Positions 49,647 to 57,892 of a stretch of 64,000 nt of DNA are shown in pieces. Numbering within the stretch: the first letter of the stretch is position 1; each line of letters begins with the position of its first letter. Source of the DNA: Pyrococcus sp. ST04 (GTDB lineage Archaea; Methanobacteriota_B; Thermococci; Thermococcales; Thermococcaceae). The translations under genes and the position numbers were made by a program. The stretch covers positions 785,348 to 849,347 of the forward strand of contig NC_017946.1 of assembly GCF_000263735.1 (NCBI RefSeq), in the 5' to 3' direction. The notes beneath the pieces were generated by a model. That model was not told the DNA's origin, did no database searches, and saw nothing but the letters and a program-made list of their open reading frames with translations.

Positions 49647-50495
49647 ATGATAATCTTGGATAATCACTTCCACGTTGATCCAAAGAATGGTATCTTCCTG
49701 GAAGCTGTTAAGCAGTTTTACAGAGCTGGTGGGACTCATCTCGTCGTTGTTTATAAGAGTGCCCATGACTACGGCTTTTCAAGTGCTAAAGCTGAGGACT
49801 TCATGAAAGCTATGGATTTCCACATTAAACTCGTTGAAAAGATAAACGAAGAAACTAAGGTGAGGGCTTTTGCAGTAGTTGGTGTTCATCCTGCAGAGTT
49901 TGACTACTTGGCTAGAAGAAGGGGTCTTGAATATGCGAGAGATGAAGTTATGCAGGCACTCGAGTACGCTCAGAAGCTCTGCTTAGAGGGTAAAGCCATT
50001 GGAATAGGCGAGGTTGGCAGGCCCCACTATGATGTTCCAAAGGAAATTTGGGATGCGAGTATAGAGCTTATGAAGTATGCAATGGCTCTCGCCAAGGATG
50101 CCGATTGTGCTGTTCAGCTTCATACCGAGAGTTTTACGGAGGAAAAATTCCGAGAGTTGGGTGAATACATAGAAGAAGTTGGGATAAAGCCATACAGGGT
50201 TGTTAAGCACTTTTCGCCTCCTCTTGTGAAGGTTGCAGAGGAAGTGGGTGTATTTCCGAGCATAATAGCAAGTAGGAAGAACATTGAGGAGGCAATAAGA
50301 CAGGGAAACAGATTCCTTATGGAGACAGACTACATAGATGATAAAAAGAGGCCCGGAGCCGTTCTTGGGCCAAAGACAGTTCCCAGAAGAACAAAGGAGT
50401 TCCTTCAGAAGGGCTTGTTTACCGAAGAAGACGTTTACAGGATTCATGTAGAAAACCCAAGAAAAGTTTATGGTGTGGATCTTGAGGAGATCTAA
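49647..50495 (+). CDS. TatD-family metal-dependent hydrolase
   Basis: 282 residues from ATG 49647, 4 bases after GGAGGTGA. Metal ligands of the amidohydrolase TIM barrel are seen in order: NHFHVD (HxH), IGEVGRPH, QLHTES, KHFSPP and METDYIDD. Relatives are DNases or deoxyribonucleotide/peptide-modifying hydrolases, and archaeal members are of unclear substrate. Its stop is followed by a T-rich gap. No operon partner. Confidence 0.87.
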   Translation: MIILDNHFHVDPKNGIFLEAVKQFYRAGGTHLVVVYKSAHDYGFSSAKAEDFMKAMDFHIKLVEKINEETKVRAFAVVGVHPAEFDYLARRRGLEYARDEVMQALEYAQKLCLEGKAIGIGEVGRPHYDVPKEIWDASIELMKYAMALAKDADCAVQLHTESFTEEKFRELGEYIEEVGIKPYRVVKHFSPPLVKVAEEVGVFPSIIASRKNIEEAIRQGNRFLMETDYIDDKKRPGAVLGPKTVPRRTKEFLQKGLFTEEDVYRIHVENPRKVYGVDLEEI

Positions 50496-50696
50496 CTCTC
50501 TCAATGTCCTTTGCGGGCTAATCACTTGTTCTTGTTGTTAATTCCGGCTTAATTCGTTTAATTTTTGGGCTTGTTGGTAGTTTTAGTGTTTTTGAATCTC
50601 TGCTGTTAGGTGCGAGGTATCCAAAAGAAAACAAAGTAATTCATTTAACTCTCCACCAAAAACCTTATTTTTATGAACATATATTATCATCAACGT

Positions 50697-51008
50697 ATGG
50701 TTATGGGGATAGTTAGATCCCTTAGAAAAATGCTCAGGGCTAAAAAGAGAAGGGTTATTGGAGTTGTGAAAATTGAGAAAGTAATAAGGATGAAGGATAG
50801 GGAGGCAATTCTTGGGAGAGTTGAAAAGGGAGTTGTTAGGGTTGGTGCTATCCTTGGAAGGGGGAGGGTTATTTTAATAAAGAAATACCGAGAAGAGATA
50901 GAATTTGCAATGGCTGGAGAAGATGTTTTTCTCGTGGTTGAGGGAACTGTGGGGAAGCTTAAGGGAGATAAGGTAGAAGTAATAAGGCCGAGAAGCCCGA
51001 TTTTATGA
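50697..51008 (+). CDS. Stand-alone EF-Tu domain-2-like small protein
   Basis: 103 residues from ATG 50697 (or ATG 50703). A basic N-terminus (RSLRKMLRAKKRR) precedes a beta-barrel pattern: VIGVVKIEKVIRMKDREAIL, GRVEKGVVRVGAIL and EIEFAMAGEDVFLVVEG, which match the spacing of EF-Tu/SelB domain 2 (GRV..G.I..G and AG..V.L...G). No GTPase domain is attached. A TATA-like tract (CTTATTTTTATG, about 50664-50675) would give a leaderless start. It may be an RNA/ribosome-binding barrel; the function is unknown. Confidence 0.65.
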   Translation: MVMGIVRSLRKMLRAKKRRVIGVVKIEKVIRMKDREAILGRVEKGVVRVGAILGRGRVILIKKYREEIEFAMAGEDVFLVVEGTVGKLKGDKVEVIRPRSPIL

Positions 51009-51013
51009 GAGAA

Positions 51014-51763
51014 TCACAAGTGGAAGTTGCAGAGAAGAGATCCATTCGTCGCTTTAATGAATTCAACGTTTAGGTCAAAAGTTGATTTGAATATTTCTTC
51101 ATTTAGCTCGCCCTTTGGAAGCACACCCACAACCTTTCCATCCCTAATGAAAACGAATCTTTCAGCAAATCTTAAAGCAAGGTTTATATCATGCATTACA
51201 GCTACAACTGTTCTGTTCTCTCTTGCTAGCTCTTTTAGAAGTTCCATTACTTGAATTTGGCTTTTTGGATCCAAGTTGTTAGTAGGCTCATCGAGCAAAA
51301 TTATTGGCGTGTCTTGGGCTAAAGCCCTTGCTATCGCGACCTTTTGAAGTTCACCACCACTAAGGCTTTTGGTTGGTCTTGTTGATAAATGTTTTATTCC
51401 CATTATTCTTAGGACATTGTTTACAATCTCAAGATCTCTTTTTGAAGGCGTTAGGCCCATGTAGGGTCGTCTTCCAAGGAGAACCATGTCAAATACTCTA
51501 AGAAAAGTTGGCATTACCTTCTGGGGAACGTAAGAGATTATTTTGGCGAGTTCGTTTCTAGTGTAGCTTGAAATTTCTTTTCCCATGACCTCAATATCCC
51601 CCTCACACTTTAGTATTCCGGCCATGCATTTAAGTAGTGTAGACTTTCCGGCACCATTTGGACCGAGGATCGCAAGAAATTCTCCTTCTTCAACTTTTAG
51701 GTTTATGTTATCTAAGATTTTCTTCCCATTGTAGGAGAACGAGACTTCTCTAAGCTCGATCAT
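51014..51763 (-). CDS. ABC transporter ATPase (FecE/BtuD type)
   Basis: 249-residue cytoplasmic ATPase. Walker A GPNGAGKST at 34-42, signature LSGGELQKVAIARAL near 138, Walker B PIILLDEPTNNLDPKSQ, and the H-loop MHDINLAL. It powers the permease and solute-binding protein encoded just upstream (the start overlaps the permease end by 4 bases). FecCDE-type transporters import siderophore-iron, cobalamin, haem or similar chelates. Confidence 0.94.
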   Translation of the reverse strand: MIELREVSFSYNGKKILDNINLKVEEGEFLAILGPNGAGKSTLLKCMAGILKCEGDIEVMGKEISSYTRNELAKIISYVPQKVMPTFLRVFDMVLLGRRPYMGLTPSKRDLEIVNNVLRIMGIKHLSTRPTKSLSGGELQKVAIARALAQDTPIILLDEPTNNLDPKSQIQVMELLKELARENRTVVAVMHDINLALRFAERFVFIRDGKVVGVLPKGELNEEIFKSTFDLNVEFIKATNGSLLCNFHL

Positions 51764-52791
51764 GTAGATCCCTCCATCTTCACCAGTAAGTATAGGAACA
51801 TTGGAGCTCCAAGGAATGACGTTATGACACCTACGGGTAGTATTAGTGGAGAGAGAAGGAGTCTAGCGACGGTGTCGGCGGCTAAGAGAATTAATGCCCC
51901 CAGTAGGGATGACAAGGGAATTAAAAATCTGTAATCTCCTCCAAATATTAGCCTGATCATGTGTGGGGCTATTAAACCTATGAATCCTATAACTCCCACG
52001 AATGCTACTGTAACAGCAGTTAGAAAGGCGGATAAAATTGCAGATACAAGTCTCGTTTTCTCAACTTCAACTCCAACTGAAAGTGCAATTTCATCCCCAA
52101 CGGATGTTGCATTCAAATCCCATCTCTTGAAAAGGAAGTACACGAAGATGGGAGTGAATGATAGTATCATGATAATGTTTTCTTTCCAGTACGGTCTACC
52201 AAGATCTCCAAAGCTCCAATAAACCATGGCGGCTAGCTGAAGTTCATTCGCGAAATATTGTATCAGGGTTGTTAGGGCCGTAAAGAGTGAACTCATGGCA
52301 ACTCCAGCCAGTATCATAGCCTGTGGGCTTAGCCCCTTCATCTTTGCTAAAACAACTATGACTAAGGTAGATGCCATTGCACCTGCAAACGCTAGGAGGA
52401 TTATTGAGTAGGGATTTACTATACTTACTCTGCCCGTGCTCTCAGCGTATCCTGCCCCCAAAATTATAGCAAGAGAAGCCCCAAACATGGCCCCATGGGA
52501 AACTCCCATCGTGAATGGAGTAGCGAGAGGGTTTCTAAGTATCCCCTGTAGAACGGCCCCACTTAATGCTAATGAAGCTCCAACTATAATTCCAGCAATT
52601 ATCCTGGGGAGCCTTATATTCCAGATCGTGTAAGTAATAGGTCTCGGCTCCTTACCGGCTATGGCAAGCACAACCTGTTTTGGTGTTAGGGGATAGGAGC
52701 CTTTCATAAGGGACAGTACTGAAACTAAGAAAATTAGAAGTAGGAGAATGAAAATAGCCATGACTCTTTTTCTTTCGTAGTCTCTGTACAT
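51760..52791 (-). CDS. FecCD-type ABC transporter permease
   Basis: 343-residue polytopic inner permease with about ten transmembrane helices. Family block ALSGAVLQGILRNPLATPFT (about 77-96) and FVGVIGFIGLIAPHMIRLIF (about 258-277) are intact. It would form a homodimer with the ATPase for chelate import. The gene starts 6 bp after the binding-protein stop. Confidence 0.94.
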   Translation of the reverse strand: MYRDYERKRVMAIFILLLLIFLVSVLSLMKGSYPLTPKQVVLAIAGKEPRPITYTIWNIRLPRIIAGIIVGASLALSGAVLQGILRNPLATPFTMGVSHGAMFGASLAIILGAGYAESTGRVSIVNPYSIILLAFAGAMASTLVIVVLAKMKGLSPQAMILAGVAMSSLFTALTTLIQYFANELQLAAMVYWSFGDLGRPYWKENIIMILSFTPIFVYFLFKRWDLNATSVGDEIALSVGVEVEKTRLVSAILSAFLTAVTVAFVGVIGFIGLIAPHMIRLIFGGDYRFLIPLSSLLGALILLAADTVARLLLSPLILPVGVITSFLGAPMFLYLLVKMEGST

Positions 52792-52797
52792 TTTCCA

Positions 52798-53919
52798 TCA
52801 CGGATTTTTCGGTAATGAGTACTTGACACTTCCATTTTCTAGGTTTATCTTTCCAAATCCTCCAAACTGTTTTGCCAGCTCTTCATAAACGGGTTTTCCA
52901 ACGAGGAATTGATAAATCTCATTGGCTTTTTCTTTTGGATCGATGTCTCTGAATTTGTCCGGGTACAGTACCTTTCCTATGAAGTATGCATCGGCTATTG
53001 CTGTCCCTATGTTCGTTGCATAGAAATTATAGGGCAACAGTCCATAGACTTTTCCTTCCCTAACAGCCTTGAGAGAATTGTAGAATTCTGGATTTTTCTT
53101 ATAATCTTCGAGTACTATACTAAGCCCGCCCTCGTCAATGAAGATGTATTCGGGTTGCCACTCAAGTAGCTTCTCCTTGTCTATGAATTTGTGTCCTTCT
53201 CCAAGAGCGCTTGCAACATTGTAGGCATTTACGGCCTTGAAAGGAGGATAGCTTGCATCCGTACTTTCTATTCCATGGGCACCTTTATATCCGATTCCAC
53301 CCACATAGGCCGTTTTTGGTGTTACGTCTTTGGTTCTTTCCTCGAGATCCTTCTGAACAGATTTTATGAACTCTATAATCTCTTTGGCCCGCTTCTCTTT
53401 GTGAAGTATTTTTCCTGCAATTTCTAAGGACTTAAAAAGCTCTTCATCTGTGAACGTCCCAAGTTTTCCATAGCTAAGCACAACGACTGGGATTCCAGTC
53501 TTTGCTTGGATATCATCAGCTGTTTTTGCATCTACATATGTCATAAATATAACATCTGGCTTAAGCTTCATTATCTCTTCAAGGTCTGGCAATTTTCCTG
53601 GTCCTCCTGGGCCTATGGTGGGTAGGTTCCTGAGTTCTGGATGTGCCAAGATGTAAGGCCTTCCAAAGTTGAATCTCTTCTCGAAGTCCTCTACCCCAAC
53701 GACAAAGTTAGTTGCGTTTAGGTAAACTATAAGTCTTAAGCAACCAGGTCCTGCGGCGACGATTCTGCTAACTTTGGTTGGGACATCTACTTCTCTCCCC
53801 AGCATATCTTTTATTTTTACAGTATTGGCTTGGGTTTGGGTTTCAGTAGATACACACCCAAGTGATAGGAAGAGGATGAGAATGATAGGAAAAGCCATAA
53901 CAATGACCTTACGCTTCAT
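52798..53919 (-). CDS. Periplasmic-type metallophore-binding lipoprotein
   Basis: 373 residues. A hydrophobic leader ends in the lipobox LSLGC (Cys22), so the protein is anchored outside the membrane. The remaining cluster of class III binding-protein features is clear: [38 protein letters not shown] and [11 protein letters not shown]. These proteins capture iron, haem, cobalamin or molybdate/tungstate complexes. The last codon of fmdE overlaps its start by 4 bases. Confidence 0.93.
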   Translation of the reverse strand: MKRKVIVMAFPIILILFLSLGCVSTETQTQANTVKIKDMLGREVDVPTKVSRIVAAGPGCLRLIVYLNATNFVVGVEDFEKRFNFGRPYILAHPELRNLPTIGPGGPGKLPDLEEIMKLKPDVIFMTYVDAKTADDIQAKTGIPVVVLSYGKLGTFTDEELFKSLEIAGKILHKEKRAKEIIEFIKSVQKDLEERTKDVTPKTAYVGGIGYKGAHGIESTDASYPPFKAVNAYNVASALGEGHKFIDKEKLLEWQPEYIFIDEGGLSIVLEDYKKNPEFYNSLKAVREGKVYGLLPYNFYATNIGTAIADAYFIGKVLYPDKFRDIDPKEKANEIYQFLVGKPVYEELAKQFGGFGKINLENGSVKYSLPKNP

Positions 53920-54611
53920 TCAAAAACCCTCCTAACTTTTGTTATTCCTCTTCCGACGACTGCTAATATCTCTTCTCCTGCACAGATTTTGCAGTAAGGC
54001 TTTTCATTAATGTAAATCACCTTAGAACTCATAACAAGCTCGTTGCATTTGGAGCAACGGATACTTTCAAAGATAGGTGCTTGTTCTATTGGCACGACTT
54101 TTATTCTCTTAATCTCAAATACGTCTTCTGGAAGGTAAAGGAACTTCCTACCGATTTCCTCCCAAAGTTTCCATAGCTCCTTTCTCTCCTCATATGTTCC
54201 TTTTCTTTCCTTGACGACTTTGTTGAAAAGTTCAGTTGCTCTATCGGGAAGGAACTTCTTGAGTCTATCTGCATCGACATATACTCTTATCCCTTCCCAG
54301 TTTCCTCTCTTCACTAGTGTTAGAGCTGTTTTTCCGGTGTCTATGTAAATAAGGGAATTATTCCCGAGAGTGCATCCCGTTGTCACTTGAACGCCATCAG
54401 CAAAGCAACTGTTTGTTTCAACTATTGCCAATATGCTCTCATCAACGCTTCCAGAATAGTCGAGCCTTTCAACATTGAGTTCTTCCATTGCTATGATCGA
54501 AGCCTTTATCCCAAGGGCAAGGTAGGGACATATGTGGCCGTGAAATTCCCTGGCGTATTCTAATATACCTTCTAAATCCTTTTTTGCCACGAGCTCATTT
54601 ATCTTCAGCAC
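53916..54611 (-). CDS. FmdE-like protein with C-terminal zinc ribbon
   Basis: 231 residues from GTG 54611. The FmdE domain shows [17 protein letters not shown] (about 22-38) and [20 protein letters not shown] with the Cys/His metal ligands, and the C-terminal 45 residues form a zinc ribbon ([11 protein letters not shown], then KPYCKIC). The family is named for formylmethanofuran dehydrogenase accessory subunits, though Pyrococcus lacks that pathway, so the actual role is open. As first gene of an ABC transporter operon it may handle the imported metal or cofactor. Confidence 0.85.
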   Translation of the reverse strand: MLKINELVAKKDLEGILEYAREFHGHICPYLALGIKASIIAMEELNVERLDYSGSVDESILAIVETNSCFADGVQVTTGCTLGNNSLIYIDTGKTALTLVKRGNWEGIRVYVDADRLKKFLPDRATELFNKVVKERKGTYEERKELWKLWEEIGRKFLYLPEDVFEIKRIKVVPIEQAPIFESIRCSKCNELVMSSKVIYINEKPYCKICAGEEILAVVGRGITKVRRVFE

Positions 54612-54690
54612 TCTTCACACCAATTTTAGATTTGGTGCTACTCTTTTAACGCTTTTTTAAATTTGGTGTTACCAACTGGAGGTTTGAAAC
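54612..54690 (-). promoter_or_regulatory. Promoter of the FmdE-ABC operon with SurR-like and TTGGTG motifs
   Basis: On the minus strand a TATA element (CCAAATTTAAAAAAGCG, about 54650-54665) lies about 40 bp before the GTG start. Directly upstream is GTTACCAAC-N5-GTTTGAAAC (54668-54690, written on the plus strand), matching the SurR consensus GTTN3AACN5GTT, the redox-sensing sulfur-response regulator. A second element, CACCAA-N8-TTGGTG (54618-54637), sits at the probable start of transcription. TTGGTG half-sites recur at 54663-54668. Confidence 0.6.
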
Positions 54691-55403
54691 TATCTGAGAA
54701 CCCATACTCCTATTCCTATTAGCAAGATTCCAGCTATAATTGAGAGTTCTCTTGAATGCTTTACCATGGCTCGTGAAAATTTCTTGCTTTCACTTAAACT
54801 GCCCATTGCGAATAGGATTATGAAAAGTGGGAGAACAAATATTAGGTTGTAGAGGGCTAGTAGTAAGTATGCAAGGGCTCTCATCTTAGATACTATCGTT
54901 GCATATACGACATAAGGTCCCATTGAGCATGGTAAGAGAGTTGTTGAAACTGCAAAGCCCAGGATTAATCCCCCAACTATTGTGGCCTCGGTAGAGAATG
55001 CCAGCTTCCTTAGCTTTCCTTTGCCAACTGTTCTGGGCTTTTCTAGGGCACCAGTTACTATTTCATATATCCCAAAAGTTATTGCTAGATAACCCGCCCA
55101 ACTTACTGGAATTTTTCCCGTTATTATCATCAACCCGACTCCGAGAGTGTAATAAGAAACGTAAACAGCTAAGATAAACGCCAGACCTACTACGTAAAGA
55201 GCCCTTTTTGGTAGCCCTTTTACAGAGAGGGCTATCAAGAATATCGTGTAAACAACAAATGTGCACGGATTTACGGAGTCTACTATTGCTAGTGTGAAGA
55301 ATTGGGGTATGAAGTTTGTTAGATTGATAAGGCTCAAGGTTATTGAGCTAAGCCCGAAGGATATTATGATTATTAAGAGAAGGTATTTTAGCTCACTTTT
55401 CAT
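54690..55403 (-). CDS. CcdA-like transmembrane thiol-disulfide carrier
   Basis: 237 residues from ATG 55403; the open frame extends 61 codons upstream but without hydrophobic or conserved sequence. Six or more helices, with the CcdA cysteine motifs AIVDSVNPCTFVVYTIF and TTLLPCSMGPYVVYATIV, each one Cys next to Pro. CcdA proteins pass electrons from cytoplasmic thioredoxin to extracytoplasmic thiols. It lies immediately upstream of the fmdE promoter on the same strand, and its 3' end overlaps the SurR-like motif. Confidence 0.86.
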   Translation of the reverse strand: MKSELKYLLLIIIISFGLSSITLSLINLTNFIPQFFTLAIVDSVNPCTFVVYTIFLIALSVKGLPKRALYVVGLAFILAVYVSYYTLGVGLMIITGKIPVSWAGYLAITFGIYEIVTGALEKPRTVGKGKLRKLAFSTEATIVGGLILGFAVSTTLLPCSMGPYVVYATIVSKMRALAYLLLALYNLIFVLPLFIILFAMGSLSESKKFSRAMVKHSRELSIIAGILLIGIGVWVLR

Positions 55404-55483
55404 TCTTGACACAGGATTTTGAAGCGTTTCAAAGTTTTTAGGGCTTTCTAAAATTATTGGTTGAAAACTAAAAGTTCTAGTGT

Positions 55484-55876
55484 TCAAACGTTCAGTCTTC
55501 TCTCTTTGGGCACATAGTTCTTTATAACTCCGTTGATTAGCTTTCCCCCTCCTAGCCAGAAGCTTCTCCACTTCACAATAACCCATCTATTCCCTTCCTC
55601 ATTGACCTCTATGTCCTCTCCCCTCATCCATCTCCTAGCTCTCTCATCATCGACCTCTACGACGTTCTTAGTGGCCTTTGGTCCAACTATAAATGCTCCC
55701 TCTATTGTTAGCCTTATTCCATCTGCTTCGATTTTTCCAAAGTAAATGCCTTCATGCCCCTTTTCTGGAAAGTTGCAGGACTTGTAGGCGTAGATCTTTT
55801 TTCCCCTAACTTCTAAAATCAAGTCTCTGGGAGCGTACCCATACTGTTCTTCGAGCTTTTTTAAGATCTCTTCCAT
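55484..55876 (-). CDS. Protein with RsmF/NOP2-type C-terminal PUA-like domain
   Basis: 130 residues from ATG 55876, preceded by GGAGGTGAGGG. The second half, WVIVKWRSFWLGGGKLINGV and then IKNYVPKERRLNV, resembles the short PUA-like domain found at the C-terminus of NOL1/NOP2/RsmF m5C RNA methyltransferases, but the methyltransferase core is absent. Likely an RNA-binding protein. The upstream gap (55877-55935) contains a putative IS605-type end. Confidence 0.65.
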   Translation of the reverse strand: MEEILKKLEEQYGYAPRDLILEVRGKKIYAYKSCNFPEKGHEGIYFGKIEADGIRLTIEGAFIVGPKATKNVVEVDDERARRWMRGEDIEVNEEGNRWVIVKWRSFWLGGGKLINGVIKNYVPKERRLNV

Positions 55877-55888
55877 TTTTATCCCTCA

Positions 55889-55927
55889 CCTCCTTTGCGG
55901 GCTGGAAGCCTTCGCCCTTTAGGGCGG
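55889..55927 (+). repeat. IS200/IS605-type right-end (omega-RNA-like) remnant
   Basis: GAAGCCTTCGCCCTTTAGGG followed by CGGGGAGGATG (55901-55931) contains the GCCCTTTAGGGC hairpin plus GGGGAGG that ends TnpB/IS605 elements in many archaea and bacteria. No tnpA or tnpB is nearby. It sits in a 59-bp gap, directly next to the ribosome-binding site of the 55484-55876 gene. Assignment is from recalled motif similarity. Confidence 0.45.
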
Positions 55928-55935
55928 GGAGGATG

Positions 55936-56439
55936 TTAGACATACTTCATTAGAGTATTTAAAGCCCACTCGAATGCTTCTCTGTCTTCAACGTCTATAA
56001 CATTGTCTAAATATTGCAAAGCCCTCAGGTTTATGACTATGTAAGCTTCACCTCTTTTCAGTCCAAGGTCATAGGCATCATAGTAAACTCTTTCCTCTCC
56101 GAGTGCCTCGTTCATTAGATCCACAAAGTACTTTATGTCCTCAACGCTCAGTTCATCCCACTTGTTTTCCATTTCATCAAAGAATCTCTCTAGTGTGAAT
56201 ATCTTCTCAACTGGCAGGTTCAAGGTTCCTTTAATAAACTGGAACTCTCCAACCCTGAATATTTTCACATCATCGTTATCCTTAATTCCTATGGTGTCCC
56301 ACAGTATTACCCCTTCTATGACATTTCCTCCGCCATATCTATTCGCTAACTCGCTGAACACGTCAAATACTGCTTGCATCTCCTCTATAAATTCCTCCTC
56401 ATCCTCAAATCTCACGACCTTACTCACACTTCCTCTCAT
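55936..56439 (-). CDS. Conserved hypothetical acidic protein
   Basis: 167 residues, start ATG 56439, with strongly acidic stretches (RFEDEEEFIEEMQ, MENKWDELSVEDIKYF). The alpha/beta pattern and the lack of signal peptide suggest a cytoplasmic enzyme or binding protein. No family recognised. It shares a 47-bp gap with the divergent truA, in which a single TATA-like element (CTTTATAAAC, plus 56456-56465 as GTTTATAAAG) could serve both directions. Confidence 0.65.
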   Translation of the reverse strand: MRGSVSKVVRFEDEEEFIEEMQAVFDVFSELANRYGGGNVIEGVILWDTIGIKDNDDVKIFRVGEFQFIKGTLNLPVEKIFTLERFFDEMENKWDELSVEDIKYFVDLMNEALGEERVYYDAYDLGLKRGEAYIVINLRALQYLDNVIDVEDREAFEWALNTLMKYV

Positions 56440-56486
56440 CTCGCGACCTCCGTGGGTTTATAAAGAGTCTTTCCCGATTTTTAAAT

Positions 56487-57287
56487 ATGAGGGTGGCCCT
56501 TAAAATAGCCTATGATGGCACTAGATTTCACGGCTTTCAGAGACAACCCGATGTGAGAACTGTCGAAGGAGAAATAATTAGAGCGCTGAATGATGCTGGC
56601 ATTGAGTTTAGCGACTTTAAAGGAGCCTCTAGGACAGATAGGGGCGTAAGCGCGAGAGGGAACGTCATTGCAATAACAACGGATGATGAGAGAATTTTAA
56701 ATCCCATGGTTCTCAATTCTAGGATGGAGGACGTTTGGATATGGGGTGTAGCAGTCGTTTCGGATGATTTTCATCCGAGATTCAGGGCAACCTCTAAGGT
56801 TTATCGATACTACTTACCTTGCATTGGGTGCAATGTTGAGAAAATAGAGAGGTGTGCAGAAGTATTTATCGGAACTCATGACTTTTCAGCGTTTTCTAGG
56901 GTTGATGGGAGGGATACAATCAGGAGCATTGAAAATGTAAGAGTTGAGAGGAGAGGCAGGATAGTGGTTATAGAGGTGGAGGGAAGAAGCTTCCTTTGGG
57001 AGATGGTTAGAAGAATAGTCTCGGCCATTAAATTGTGCTCATTGGGGATGTTAGATAGGGAGGAGATAAAGGAAATGCTCGCTGGTAAATTTAGGAGGCA
57101 TAGAAAAGTTCCTCCAGCCCCTCCAGAGGGACTAATTCTATGGGACATTAAGTATGAGAGTGTGAAGTTCAAAGTGGATAGGAAGTCTTTAGAGTACTTC
57201 CAAAAGAAAATTGTTGAAAGATTTGAGCTCTTTGCATCTTTGGGGGAGCTTTATTATGACCTCTTAAGCTTTCCCAAAAGCATTTAA
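56487..57287 (+). CDS. truA: tRNA pseudouridine synthase A (TruA)
   Basis: 266-residue enzyme making pseudouridine at positions 38-40 of tRNA. Catalytic Asp51 lies in GASRTDRGVSA, with AYDGTRFHGFQRQP at the N-terminus and FLWEMVRRIVSAIK later. The ATG is about 22-30 bp from the TATA element GTTTATAAAG (56456-56465), so the transcript is probably leaderless. A second pseudouridine synthase, Pus10, is 12 kb away. Confidence 0.94.
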   Translation: MRVALKIAYDGTRFHGFQRQPDVRTVEGEIIRALNDAGIEFSDFKGASRTDRGVSARGNVIAITTDDERILNPMVLNSRMEDVWIWGVAVVSDDFHPRFRATSKVYRYYLPCIGCNVEKIERCAEVFIGTHDFSAFSRVDGRDTIRSIENVRVERRGRIVVIEVEGRSFLWEMVRRIVSAIKLCSLGMLDREEIKEMLAGKFRRHRKVPPAPPEGLILWDIKYESVKFKVDRKSLEYFQKKIVERFELFASLGELYYDLLSFPKSI

Positions 57288-57319
57288 ATGTTTCTGATTA
57301 GTCGGGTGGGGTGAGTAAA

Positions 57320-57790
57320 ATGAAGGTTGAGGGCTTACTTTCAAGTCTCAGGAATGCGGAAACAATCGAGGATTTGTTCTCGATACTAAAAAAGAAGGGT
57401 GCTCCCATTATAGAGCTTGAGGAGATTAAAAAGCTTGTAATAGTTGAAGGGGATTTTGAAGGGAAGCAGTTCTGGTCTGAGGTTAATGGAATTAAGGCCA
57501 ATATGGCCCTTGGAGATGCTATGCTCAACGCTGCGAGCGTTCCATTTAAGTGCAAAAGGCCCTTTACAGGTGGGAACTTAATTCTCGTTGACCTTGATTC
57601 TATTGAATCAAGTGAGTTCGTCATTGGATACATAACGGAGGGATCGGGGGTTTACTTCCACGTTAAGGGCGAGGAGGTTAGAGAAATTACAAGGGAAGAA
57701 TATGATGAACTCAAGAATAAAATGCCCGAGTTCAAGGTTAGGAGTTATAGTGACGAGGAAATAGAGGGGATAGGCGCGTTCTTTGGATAG
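57320..57790 (+). CDS. Conserved hypothetical protein, Thermococcales
   Basis: 156 residues from ATG 57320, preceded by GGGGTGA. Alpha/beta protein with the block GNLILVDLDSIESSEFVIGY (about 96-115). It has no signal peptide or known motif. The stop is followed at once by the terminal stem of a C/D-box sRNA on the minus strand. I do not recognise the family. Confidence 0.65.
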   Translation: MKVEGLLSSLRNAETIEDLFSILKKKGAPIIELEEIKKLVIVEGDFEGKQFWSEVNGIKANMALGDAMLNAASVPFKCKRPFTGGNLILVDLDSIESSEFVIGYITEGSGVYFHVKGEEVREITREEYDELKNKMPEFKVRSYSDEEIEGIGAFFG

Positions 57791-57846
57791 CCTCAGAAGT
57801 GGTAGCTTTCATCACTCTTCAGGGCCGGGCTCGCTCTTCATCGGCT
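57789..57846 (-). ncRNA. C/D-box sRNA with a 4-bp terminal stem
   Basis: Minus strand: terminal stem AGCC (57846-57843) pairs with GGCT (57792-57789). C box GATGA (57842-57838), 15-nt guide region AGAGCGAGCCCGGCC, D' box CTGA, 3-nt linker, C' box GTGATGA, 12-nt guide AAGCTACCACTT, D box CTGA (57796-57793). The stem, both CTGA boxes and 12-nt second guide define the RNA well; the C box has a non-consensus first two bases. It lies antisense between the 57320 gene and mptE. Target not identified. Confidence 0.8.
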
Positions 57847-57892
57847 TTTCTTTTCGAAAAATTATTATCCCTTGAAAGTTTAAACCGTTATT

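Noticed and set aside
50505-50520. 13-base match TCCTTTGCGGGCT to 55887-55900, thought to be a second IS605-type scar.
   Set aside because: A 13-base identity is expected by chance in 64 kb, and the diagnostic hairpin GCCCTTTAGGGC is missing at this place.
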